From the NCBI RefSeq assembly GCF_016545825.1, contig NC_052614.1, forward strand, positions 992,001 through 1,056,000: a stretch of 64,000 nucleotides of DNA. The letters are read 5' to 3'. Positions 1 to 10,833 of the stretch are shown here, in pieces. The translations under genes and the position numbers were made by a program. How positions within the stretch are numbered: position 1 is the first letter of the stretch; every line of letters begins with the position of its first letter. Source of the stretch: Eucalyptus grandis (taxonomy: Eukaryota; Streptophyta; Magnoliopsida; Myrtales; Myrtaceae). The notes under the pieces are model-generated. The model did not search any database. It saw only the letters and a program-made list of their open reading frames with translations, and was not told the origin of the DNA.

Positions 1-228
1 GTTAATGTGCGACGGCGAGGCATTCAAGTCAGAGATGGCCATGGTCATGCATTGTTGGGCCATCTCCCCAACTGGTGACTCCATATCAAGAATCGCTCCA
101 ACATGGATATGATGAGGACGATGATGACTGCTTTGAGCCATCGACCAACCAAAGGAACTGAAGGCGTGTAACATCGCCGGCAAAATGAACATACTCACCA
201 TTTTCACCGAGGCCATTGTCAACTTCAT
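1..228 (-). CDS. GLR gene A, exon 1 (partial, runs off the left edge)
   Basis: This is the 5' end of a plant glutamate receptor-like channel gene. Translation starts at the ATG at 226-228 with a typical signal peptide ([20 protein letters not shown]), followed by the first strand of the amino-terminal domain ([20 protein letters not shown]). The frame is open to the window edge, where the reading ends within ...NASPSHIN, about 65 nt before the expected splice donor. It is almost identical to exon 1 of gene F but keeps the CAA glutamine codon that is a stop in F. The start was chosen because the same ATG and signal peptide occur in C and F. Whether the rest of the gene is intact cannot be seen. 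Confidence 0.82.
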   Translation of the reverse strand, partial: MKLTMASVKMVSMFILPAMLHAFSSFGWSMAQSSHHRPHHIHVGAILDMESPVGEMAQQCMTMAISDLNASPSHIN

Positions 229-3203
229 AGTTCCACAAAGTATGGAGCCTAAGATCTCCAGCAAGTTTTCTTGAAAATGGTGATGATAATCGTTTTCCAA
301 AAGGAGTGTTACGTCTCCAGCGAGTATTCTTCGAAATATCTGAAGCCAAATGGGAAAGAGTTGACAAATATCTTCAAGGTCTCAGCTTGTCGGCAAATAG
401 AGGTACGGTCAGAGTCGTGTTTCCACGGTCAGTGTGTGAATGGGTGACTCTATGGTATCCAGAAGGCATCGCGGCTTATGGACTTCTATGTTGACTGACT
501 GAAATCTGTTACATTTCAATTCAACAATCGAAAATTAGGACACGGTACTTCTTGGGAATTCTAAATAGAGCCGTCGAAGCAATTGGCATTTAAATTCCTT
601 TTCGGATAATAATACAGATGATTCTTAAATTTTGACTTTGCGCCTATCCCTCTAATTTGATTGGCAGCTGCATATTACCACAAAGTCCAGCAAATTTGAT
701 GGTGGTAATGTTGACAAGTCGTCTTCAGGAAAGTCGAGTCTTACGTGTCCAGCAAATTTCCTTCGAAATTTCTGAAACCAGATGGAAAAGTTGGAGAAAT
801 TTCTTCAAGGTCTCAACAGTTTAGTTGTTTGAAAGCTTAATTAAAGTCTGCTGCCCCGTTTTTAATAAGTTAAATTCAGAAATACTGGTCTTAATATGTC
901 TAGCATTGCTCTTACCACTTTAGGTTTCATTATTTATCGTGGCTAACTTTTTCAATGTCTATTTCTTGAACTCATTTAAGGCTGCACTTCTTTTATGGAA
1001 AATTAATGATTTGAAAAATATTTATCTAAAATTGATCTTTTGTATTACTTGAAGTAATTAACGTACAAAAAAAGTTTTTATTATTGATCACAATTTATGT
1101 TTAAACATTTTTAGAGACGATGAAATGTTTGTTGATTTATATAAGCAATCATGTTTTAAAAATATATCCAAAATCATTTATTTTTCGCAAAATAAATAAA
1201 ACCTGAATATATGTTTGCCATCTAATCAAATCCTACTTCCAAGTTATCTTGTAGTTGATAATTTCTATAAGAGTTGTAAGTTTCTAAATTGAGAGTGAAA
1301 AAAATGTGACCAGCAAATAGCAATTTCCCCGGAGCCTTGTTAGTAATTAACCAACTTTCATACGGATTCACCAACGCTTATCTGCTTTACTCTCTAACCC
1401 AAAAATAATTCTTAAACTTCTTTAAGAATTTAGTTGGAATGCACGTATATTATTATAAGATAAAAAGTTTAATCTACATTTGAAATATACATTTCCAAGA
1501 GACTTAAGAGCAGAAAGTTATTTCATGTTGTTCGTTATTTAGTAGTGTATTGTCATTATTTATTGGGATGTATGAACTTAATTAGAACTTAATAATAGGA
1601 ACTTGAGGCCGAAAATATTACAACAGTGAGAAATCATCAACAAAGGTTTCTTTCCTCTTCTACTGACCGACTAAGTTTAAGTGTTAGACTATAATATAAA
1701 GCACCGTTTGAGATCAAATCAACTGAGTGAGAAGTTAAGAACTCAACAAGCTAAATGCTTCAATGAAATTAAATTCTACCTACAGAGCTCACTTTCCATT
1801 TTTTCCAAGAGATTTTTCTGTGCTTTCATATTACAGAATCTCCATCCATCCGAATTAGTCATCTATGCTAAGTAATTATTGGCTTGAGTAGACGAAGGAG
1901 GACTTACAAGATACAACTTTGTATTGTAAGTGGTATGCTCTCTCCAGCCTCATCTTCACTCAGAAACTTAACGCCCATTAAGGACCACTGAATCAAAACT
2001 CAAGCATGACTTTGGAGGTACTTGCAAAAGTTTCGGCACTTTGTCATCCTAATTATTGTGAAAATAAGCGATTGAATAATAAACTAAACAAAGTAAGAAA
2101 ATAATTTGGATTGTGGATATATGCGGTTAAATAAATATGACTTAAATTCATGGGACAGCAGAATGAAATTGCACTATTGATCAAGCGATATAATAGAGGA
2201 TACAATCATATGCGAGTCATTGAAACACTTAATGTTTTTCAGCTCCCAATTATATCTAATAATTCACACTGTGTTTATCCATACAATTCTTGAACGGAGA
2301 TAACCCATTGCCTAGCACCAGATGAAATGGCGCTTCAACCAATTCTTGCGGCCAAAAATTGGTTCTACATAAAAGAAAATCCAAGTTGACCGAATCAATG
2401 TTCCAGTCAAAAAGTCCACGTTGGACTTTCCAGTTGGAGAACGAAGATTCCAATTCGTATCCTGAAATTGCCGCGAGCTTTAACCAACTTGTGTCCAAAT
2501 ACCAGGTCCAACGTCCAAGTTTGACTTTCCATTATTCATCGTCACTTCAACACAGAAATAATTTCCGTATTTTTCTGTATACTTTATTCGGGTGGGGATT
2601 CGTCTGATGGACTTAAACTAAGACATATTTAATCCTTTTTGTCTTCGTTTGAGCGAAATAAAAATTGTACTTATATGACTAATTTGTGCATATCCAAAAG
2701 GTGATGGTTGCATTATATATAAGATTGACACACTTTACTCTGTTCCAACTGATTTGCCATTTCCGAGATTGTTACGGCCTTTACCCCACTAGATTGGACT
2801 TGTAGGCTTTCTTCTTCTTCTTCTTCTTCTTCTTCTTCTTCTTCTTCTTTCTTTCTTTCTTTCTGGTATAGGATGCATGGAAATTTCATTTTAGATTGGT
2901 CTCTTAAATTTTTACTAGGTAGAAACCAACCCTTAGATGACATGATAAAATAATAAGGATATGTTAGTTGAAATGATAAAACAGTAAGGATATGTTCTCA
3001 TCATTTCTTTTGCCCCTGTACTGAGAAAAACAAAGCAATAACATACACAAGAATATTGACATTTCCTACTGTTAATTTTGCGGAAGTAGTTACAAGTGGG
3101 ACTTATTCTAATTTTAAAAAAAATCCTGGTATGTTGCCACATATAAGCACCATGATATTGGTTGGTATCTACATCGGTTGTTGACCTCGCACATTTTTCC
3201 CAT
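229..3203. other. Intergenic region between GLR A (5' side) and GLR B (3' side)
   Basis: No gene is visible. The region is AT-rich and matches the C-D and F-G spacers over most of its length. Positions 229-860 are a close copy of the DNA upstream of F and C, and about 2690-3200 is the conserved GLR 3' flank also found beside D, E and G. It is about 2 kb shorter than the other two spacers. It lacks a degenerate AT-rich array (compare 30612-31600) and a 1-kb LTR-like insertion (compare 32492-33476). The short open frames here are chance or come from the CTT microsatellite. Confidence 0.7.
2810..2864. repeat. (CTT)n/(TTTC)n microsatellite
   Basis: A run of about 13 CTT units passes into four TTTC units. 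It lies in the 3' flank of gene B. On the minus strand it produces a false poly-glutamate reading frame. The matching flank of D and G lacks the expansion. Confidence 0.9.
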
Positions 3204-6200
3204 TCAACAGGAATATCTTCTGACATGTTTCAAGTTGGTTCTTCTTGATGGGATGTCACTAACTGGTGAGAACTTCTCTTCAACAGGTTTATCAGCAACC
3301 TCGTGTTGTTGATGTGAAGTTGTTGATTCTTTCTTCATATATTTACAGGATGCTATCGCAGCTACAGATGAAGTGATGCCCGTGATAAGGAAGAGACCCC
3401 GGAAGCTGTATAAGTCAAGTCTGGCAACTTTTGTTTCCGAATCTTGATTTGCGTATAAAGAATGATTTTGAAACCAATTTTGGCTTATCAAGTAGAGTGT
3501 TCCCTCTCCTCTCATTTTTGCTATTGCTGCAGAAATGTCAGGGACTAAAGGTGACCCCTTAGGAAAAGCCTGCATAAAAGGACCTAAGATTCATTAATTG
3601 GATCGATCCCAAATTATTCACTCAATTGCATAGAGAAATAGAAGAGACTTACAAAGCCAAATCCTTTGGTACTGTAGTGTGAGGGTTCAACCATGGTGTA
3701 CTGAGCAGAGTACTTGGAAAGAAAAAGCTTTACATAAGGAATTTCATCAATAATTGCTAAGACACCACCTTTTTGGCTTCCATCTCTCAGTGCATTAGCA
3801 TAATCTTCAGCCTTTTTCAAAGGGTAAAAAGAGTGCTTTCTGAAGGGTAGATTGATCAGAAATGTCTGGTCAGCTGGACTGTTGAAAGGGAAACCGATAG
3901 ATTCATCTTTGGGCATGGACTGTAGCTGATGAACTGTAAGCATTGAGCTCAGTTTTGCAGTGTAACTGGAAGTTAATATTAGAACTACAAACAGCCAAAC
4001 GATCACCACCACTTTGGACAAATTGGTGATTAATTTTTCCCCTGCAAATCATAAGATTACAATTTAGCTTCGTACTGTATCAAGTCACACTGTAATTGAA
4101 CAGCATGTGGTAGTATTCTAGAGATAACAGTCCACTTGAACATTGAAAACACAGAGAGTTCTTACTTTGTGCAAAAACTAGTGTCCAGAACGAATACCAT
4201 ATCGCTATCCCAATTTGTTGAGCTAATGGTCCCTTGAATTCATCATTGTCATTGTGCTCAATTGTCCACAATACACATCCAGTGAAGACAAAGAAAGTGC
4301 CTATGACTAACCATAGCTCCACTGTGAGAGGCTGGATAAATATCCACATGTTTGTGCTTCGTGACGTCTCAATAGGCACAATCATTGCTACTCCAGTTTC
4401 TGTGAAAGGGATTGTGAAGTCTACGTACAACGATCTGTTTGCTATGATGGTTATATCACCCACCGCTGCATCATATTGCTAGTACATATTCCCAAGGACC
4501 CAAAAGAAACAGTCAGTAGATATCACAAACAAGGCATATAAGCATACAAGCACGTACACTTGCAAATGTCATGTTTTGTTCAATGATTAAAATGTCATGT
4601 CTATTGTACTTGGATGTGGTGTTTGTCTGGTGTCATTCATGTGTGGAAGCAGTGCATGTCATTTTGTGGCCAAACACACTTGGAAAGCAGACAATCCTGG
4701 AGGTATACTAGGTTCATGTATGATCACCTGACGATAAACTTGATATATCAGATCGTCATAATAGCTTGCAGCCATCAATATGTTTGAATTTGTAAATGGG
4801 ATGAAGTCAAATTTTACTTCATAGGGCAACATATCAATTGCAGCCTTGAACACATCTATGCAAAAGCCCGTTACCATTGTCGCATTTGTCACAGGATCAA
4901 GTTCCATTCCCACTAATTCTTTAAAACCTACTTTAATTGGAACTCCAATTCTCAATCTCTTATCAGCCTTTGGTATAATCCGTTGAACTTTTGGTATAGC
5001 CAAGGATGATCCAGGCCATCCAATAGAGCCCATCTCTCTCACAGAGGGTGATTGAACTGCAACAGTAGATCTATTTAGCCCCGTCGTTATCCCATTAAAT
5101 TGGGTCCAAAATCCAATTCTCTTGACTCTTCCAAAAACATTCACTATTTCAAATGCTAGCGGTTGTTGCAGCTGTCCATTCTTAAGTTGAATTTCCCCAC
5201 TTAAACCAGTGAACTTGACACGTAGAATTGTGCGGCCTAGATTGGATCCTGTTGGTCTCGTGGAAATGGCAGTCAGATGAGCAAACTTATTTGCAGCATC
5301 ATTCTTCTCTATGGAAGTTGTCGGACTTGGATGATGTGCTGCTGTGGCTAAAGCCCACACAGTATCATAAGCCCATAAGCAGTATACATTTACTTCGGGA
5401 ATTTGATGATGCTGGTTTGTGGAAAAGCTGTTCCTCCACTTCAGCGAGAAGTTGTGAAGCCGCTTTGAGGGTGGAATATAAGGTCTAATTCCTATGACTC
5501 CTTGCATCGAGTCTAAAGCCGACTGATCCATCACGGCCAGCTTGTTTACTATCCCATCAGTCACAATCCAACCGTAGCCTGCACTCATCATTCCCAACTC
5601 ATTAACCTTCAAGAAAAAGCGAGATGCGAGGGAAACAGACATGTGGACAATGAATATATTGGCAGACAGAGCCATCAGTTTATAGAGTTGGACTTCGACA
5701 TATATATCCCTGGCTTGGGGTGGAATGACAGTTCGATGCACTACACGAGCATTGGCTTCTTCTAATGCGAGAAGAAGATCAGGTATGATTCCGTTTCCAT
5801 AGGAACTGTCCTCATGTATTATAACCAATTCACTCCACCCGAATTCTTGAACTGGAGCAGCAATGGGTACGACCTGGGCGTTGTCATTAGTTGTCATGCG
5901 GATGAAGTTCGGATTTTTATCTGTGGACAAGAAAGGGCTACTAGCAGAGAAGGAGATGATAGGCACTCTATCTCCCAATTCCGCCAGAAACTCGGCTTCT
6001 TCAGATGTTTGTGGGCCTATCAGTGCGTCGACTTGTTCATTCTCCAAAAGCTCCGCAGCTGCTCCGATGGCAATAAACAGATTAAATTATAATTACTAGG
6101 ACTAGATGGCAAGTCCTCTCTTATTTAGCTAAGCGCCTACTCACAAAATGAAAATCTTCCGTACCTCATACAAACCCTGAGTCACCTTCTTACATACTAA

Positions 6201-6575
6201 TATGTGATTGCGAACCTCATCATATTTTTCGGCACAGTGATTGGTTATATTCAGTGGCGGATTGAGTGTACAACGTAATTTCCTTTTACTCCACATTGTG
6301 TGGCTTGAGTGCGTGAGCGTGAAGAGAACAGAGATGGAGAATCGACCGGAACTCACCTGAAAATAGAGCTTTGAGTCAGAGATGGCCATGGTCATGCATT
6401 GTTGGGCCATCTCCCCAACCGGCGAATCCATATCGAGAATCACTCCGACATGAATATGACAACGACCAAGATGACTGCTTCGAGCCATCGACCAATCGAT
6501 CGAATTGAAGGCGTGTAACATGGCCGACAAAATAAGGATGCGCGCCGATCTCTCCATCTTTATCGCTAGCTGCAT
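3204..6575 (-). pseudogene. GLR gene B, frameshifted glutamate receptor-like channel
   Basis: Five exons can be placed: 6357-6575, 4728-6058, 4166-4478, 3653-4041 and 3204-3569. The start is the ATG at 6575 (signal peptide MQLAIKMERSARIL...). Exon 2 holds the amino-terminal ligand-binding-like domain ([14 protein letters not shown]) and the S1 start. Exon 3 holds the S1 arginine segment (ANRSLYVDFT), M1 and pore. Exon 4 holds M3 and S2, and exon 5 holds M4 ([13 protein letters not shown]). Exon 1 lacks 76 bp present in C, D, E and F, near 6373, which removes the end of the exon and changes its splice phase from 1 to 0. The normal splice then reads exon 2 out of frame and meets TGA within about 13 codons. 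All other exons are open, so the lesion may be recent. The M3 motif reads SYTAKL where its relatives read SYTANL. A rescuing alternative donor cannot be excluded. Confidence 0.8.
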
Positions 6576-9311
6576 ATTTCCTCAGGGTTTGGAGCGTTAT
6601 ATCTCCAGCAAGCGTCGGCGATGGTGGTGATCTTGGTACGTCATTTTCTGAAAGTCAAGTCCCACGTCTCCAGCGAATGTTCTTCGAAATTTCTGAAGCC
6701 AATTGGGGAAGAGTTAAACTAATTTCTTCTCAGCTTCGGCACAATTAGAGGGATGTTGACGGCATGCGTTTCCACACCAGTCACTGTCTTAACGGGCGAG
6801 TCTATTAATAATGGATTTCGATAAGATCAGTACATGACTTTATTTTAGTCTTTCTGGGATCAGGTCTTATATTAGGAAGTCTAGTACTGGTGTTACTCGT
6901 CAATCCAATTTATTTGGCCTTTTCCTTGTGATTGGTTCTTGTTTCTATATCTTTGTTTTATATAATGTAGCGGCTGTGCAGCTCCTTATTTATGTAAGAG
7001 CTATACACATTTTAATATTATTCTGTAATGTCCATGCATCGTTCAGAATATTACAAAGATCCGAATCTTTGGATTGTTGGAGATGAGATTACTTCGTTGG
7101 TTTGTGCAACTATTTGGTTTTACTAACGAGTGCTCTTTTAGATACATCTTGTTATGAGATTATTTGGATGACAAAGTCAGACCAAACTATCAAGCCAAAC
7201 TTGATAGGTAATAGTCAACAAATCACAATTCATTGATCAATAGATTTTTTTCTCCCCCGTTTGAACTCATTTCTGTAATTCTTCCCCAGGAGGCACTTTT
7301 CACCATTGGAACAAGAAGCAAAAACTCACAGCCATCCAGATTGTGATCTGTTGAATTGTTAAGATCTGTCTCATTTTAGTTCAACGACAAAAAATTGTGA
7401 GGGGACAGTGCCTCCTGGGAACCATGGAAACACCCGTGTAGAGGCTAACACAGAAGGCAAGGGAGTGGTGGAGTGGTCTATCTAAGCAAATTTGCGGATG
7501 ACTTAGAGAATATTCTTTTGCAGATTTTATTTTATTTTGGTCGGTCTTACTCTAATCTTACTCTAACACTTACTCTCAGACTTTTGCCCTACCTCCTTGC
7601 AGGGCGTGGGAGTCGAAACCCACTCCTGAAATGAAATTGTCCCCACCCCGATTCCCCATGAGAATGTGGGGATTTGAACCCTCCACTTCCCCCTTCCAAG
7701 TTGGAAGGGTGGCTACTGGGACGAACCTCCAGTGATTTTTGCAGAATGAGACAATTGCAGATGCTTCCATATCTGACAAACTACGAAAGAGTTGACGAGT
7801 TGGAAGATATGCGAGCAATGGATTGGTTACTTTCTTTAATCTACATCCACTCCAACAGACCAACGACTGTGAAACAGGTTGCAACCCGCTAATATTGTCA
7901 AGAGTTCACAGATAGTAGAATGTGCTGCTTCTACTGTAGATAATTATACAATACACAAGCACCCCAAACACCACAACATCGACAGCTCAAGCCATATTTC
8001 AAATTGAGATCATATGAGAATTCATCTGAGAATTCAAAGATAGAGAGAATAGAAGTTTCTCATTCCTGCTAAGGTCCTCAACAACCCTTTCCCCCTTTTA
8101 ATAATCTTCTGGAATCACATACTCACTCATGTGTTTCCGGACCCCAATTACTCCCAAATAAGTTCTCCAAGAATTAAAGAAGAAATCGCAAGAGTTTCTT
8201 ACTCCCTCAATTGCTTTTTGACGGCCCAACAAAGCTCTCACTTGACTTAGGCTTAACATTTTAGCGAAATAGGTCAAGAATCATGTTTAATTTGGTTTGT
8301 GTACGTTCGGGAAATTGTCCATTTTTTTTTAATTTATTATACTTTTGTTAATTTAGTTTTAAAATTTTAATTTTGCCAATTAATTCTAAAGCTTTGCCAA
8401 TTGAGTTCATTCAACCAATTTTTATCAAAAATTGCTGACATAGACATAAGACATTCTACGTGGCATGACCTAACGTAAACATTTTATTTTATTTTTTTAA
8501 TTTTTCTTTTCTTTCCTTTTGTATTTTCCCCTTTTGGATTAAGGGCTAGTAACACTTACCAGCATTGGGCGAGGTTTTGTGGCCCTCACCTAAACTTGGC
8601 GAAGGGCTGCGATGCCCTTGCTGGCCAAATTGAGGGCTCTTGAGCCCTTGTCCAAAGTTGGTGAAAATATAATAAGTTTATGATTTTTTTGATAATTTTC
8701 CTTGAGACATTCACTTGCAAAGGACTTAGTATGCAAAATCTTCTTAGCCAAAATCCGCAATGCTCTCTAACCCAAAAATAATTCTTAACTTCTTTAAACA
8801 GATTCTGAATGAGGAAACAAATCAACTACTAAAAAATAATTCTTCCAAATGCACTTACCTGTCTCCATAGACCGTTAGAAATTTAATTTGAATGTCTTTA
8901 AAATGTTACAAGATAAAAAATTATAATCTAAATATGGAACATACAAATATAAGAGACCTATGGACTGAAAGTTGTTTCGGCTCATCTAAATTAACATTTT
9001 GTTGGCTATTTAGTCGAGTTCTGTCAGTATTAATTTTAAAGCATGTAGATACTTGATTAGAACTTAATAATAAGAATTTGAGGTTGGAAATATCACAGAA
9101 AACGAGAAATCATCACAAATGCTTCTCTCCTCTCGTACCAACCGGTTAAGTCTAAACATTGGACTGGATTGTAGAACAACATTTGAGATCAAATCGACCG
9201 ATCGAGTAGCTAAGAAATCAACAAGCTAAAGGCTTCGTTGAATTTAGATTCTACCTATAGAGCTGACTTTCCATTATTTTTAAGACGTTTTTGATGTGCT
9301 CTCTTGCTAAG
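6576..9311. other. Upstream flank of GLR B, mosaic of GLR spacer and inserted repeats
   Basis: I see no gene. Positions 6576-6830 resemble the 5' flank of the other GLR genes. About 7970-8290 and 8740-9311 match the spacer copies near 31440-32110. The stretches between them look inserted. About 6830-7960 contains an inverted repeat (CCAGGAGGCACT at 7286 and its complement at 7408) and, on the minus strand near 7670-7690, a GGGTTCAAATCCC box like the B box of a tRNA-derived SINE. About 8290-8740 is AT-rich DNA with repeated TTTGCCAATT. None of these could be assigned to a family. Confidence 0.5.
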
Positions 9312-9755
9312 AAATTTGTCATGCTCCATACCTTAAGTGCTCGAACATCCCACAATGGTCGATTAAATTGCGATGTCCTAGGATGCGTCGCCGACCTATT
9401 CTTTCTATCTTTCGATTAAACGCATGCGGGAACAATTTTATATAAACACTCAGTTAACCAACAAATAACAAGAAATAGTAAAAACCACAAACATTTCCAA
9501 AGGCACAACCTTTATATATTAACTTATTAACCCCAGGAAGTTTAATAATTACAAGCCCATTCCAAAGGGCGACTTCCTACCGACCAACTTAAAAACCTAT
9601 TGGGGTTAAAGTTAACCTAACTTCTCTAACGCAAGGCCAACCAAAAGCGATGCAAGGCACGCCTGCGTCTTGGCCCAAACTGCAAGTGACGACGTTCCAT
9701 GCTATGGGCTTGAAAATAATTTAACAATAATAGGGTGAGATATCTCAACAACTTA

Positions 9756-10600
9756 GGGCACGTTTGGTAATGATTCTGTTCCCGAGAGTAGATTCTGATC
9801 AGAAATGATTCTTTTTTATTATATTCCCGAGAACTGATTTTAAGCATTTTAAGCCGTTTGGTAACTGTTCAAAATTTCTAATTTTGGAATAGAATTGCAT
9901 TTCGTCTTGTGCTCATTGATTTTGTTCCAAACCAATTTCTTTTAATTTTTAAATAAATTTTTTACTTTTTACTTTTTTTCCTTTTTATTTTTTCCTTTTT
10001 CTCCTATTCTTCTTCTTCTTCTTCTTCTTCTTGTGGCCGGTCCTTGGACCGGTGGCCCATCGCCAAACGAGGGTCGGCAACCTCACTGGAGTGTCGCCGG
10101 CCCTCGGCGAGGCTTGCCCAGCCTCGATGGGGCTGGGTGAGGCTCGCTTGGCCACCGGCGGGGCTGGGCGAGCGAGGCTGCCTAGCCCCGGCGAGGCTTG
10201 ACTAGCCCTGGCGAGGCTTGGCCTCGCCGATGGCTGGGCTTGCCTTCGGCATGCTCGTTGGACCTCACCTTGGCCTGGTGAGCCTCCGGCGAGCTCACCG
10301 GACCGGCGGACGGCAACCGGCGGCGATGGGCGACGGCGGATGGCGGCGGGCGGTAGTGGACGGCGGTTGCGGGATGGCAGAAGGGAAGAAGAAGAAGTAT
10401 TGGTTTTGATTCTCAAATTTGTTCCCTAACAAGAATTAACTTTTTTTTTTTTTAATTCTTGATTCCACTCCAAATCTATTCCCGAGAACAAATTTGTTCC
10501 CGCGAACAAAAATTTTACCAAATGAGATTTTGTTTCAAAACTACTCCCGGGAATAAAAAATTAGAATTGGGTACTGTTTGGCACGTTACCAAACAACCCC
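9756..10600. mobile_element. Harbinger-type non-autonomous DNA transposon (MITE-like) with GC-rich core
   Basis: The ends are imperfect inverted repeats: GGGCACGTTTGGTAA at the left and, on the other strand, GGGGTTGTTTGGTAA at the right. They are flanked by TTA at 9753-9755 and 10601-10603. A 3-bp TTA duplication with GGG...GTTTGG termini is typical of PIF/Harbinger elements. The 845-bp element encodes no recognisable transposase. Its centre (about 10030-10390) is strongly GC-rich and flanked by CTT/AAG runs, while the outer parts are AT-rich with repeated TTCCCGAGA or TTCCCGCGA motifs. A hAT origin is less likely, because an 8-bp duplication does not fit. Confidence 0.65.
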
Positions 10601-10833
10601 TTAACAACCTAAGCCTCAACTAGGACGTTAATTAGTCTTGGAGACAGCCTAAACACGCACGATATACAAACTTACCTCGCCTTAGCGCACTCCTACACGT
10701 TAGTACATCTCATATGGCAATATTAGTGCAACAAGTATAAATAATAATCAGAACACATTTCGATAAATTTCATGCACATTGCCAACATAGGTGTTCCAAT
10801 TATTACAACCCCTTGGGCCATGGCCAACATAAG

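Noticed and set aside
2713..2943. Minus-strand frame with a long glutamate run
   Set aside because: Produced by the (CTT)n microsatellite in a GLR 3' flank.
9985..10416. 143-codon minus-strand frame rich in proline, arginine and lysine
   Set aside because: It falls in the GC-rich core of the MITE, and its poly-serine and poly-lysine parts come from CTT and A-rich runs.
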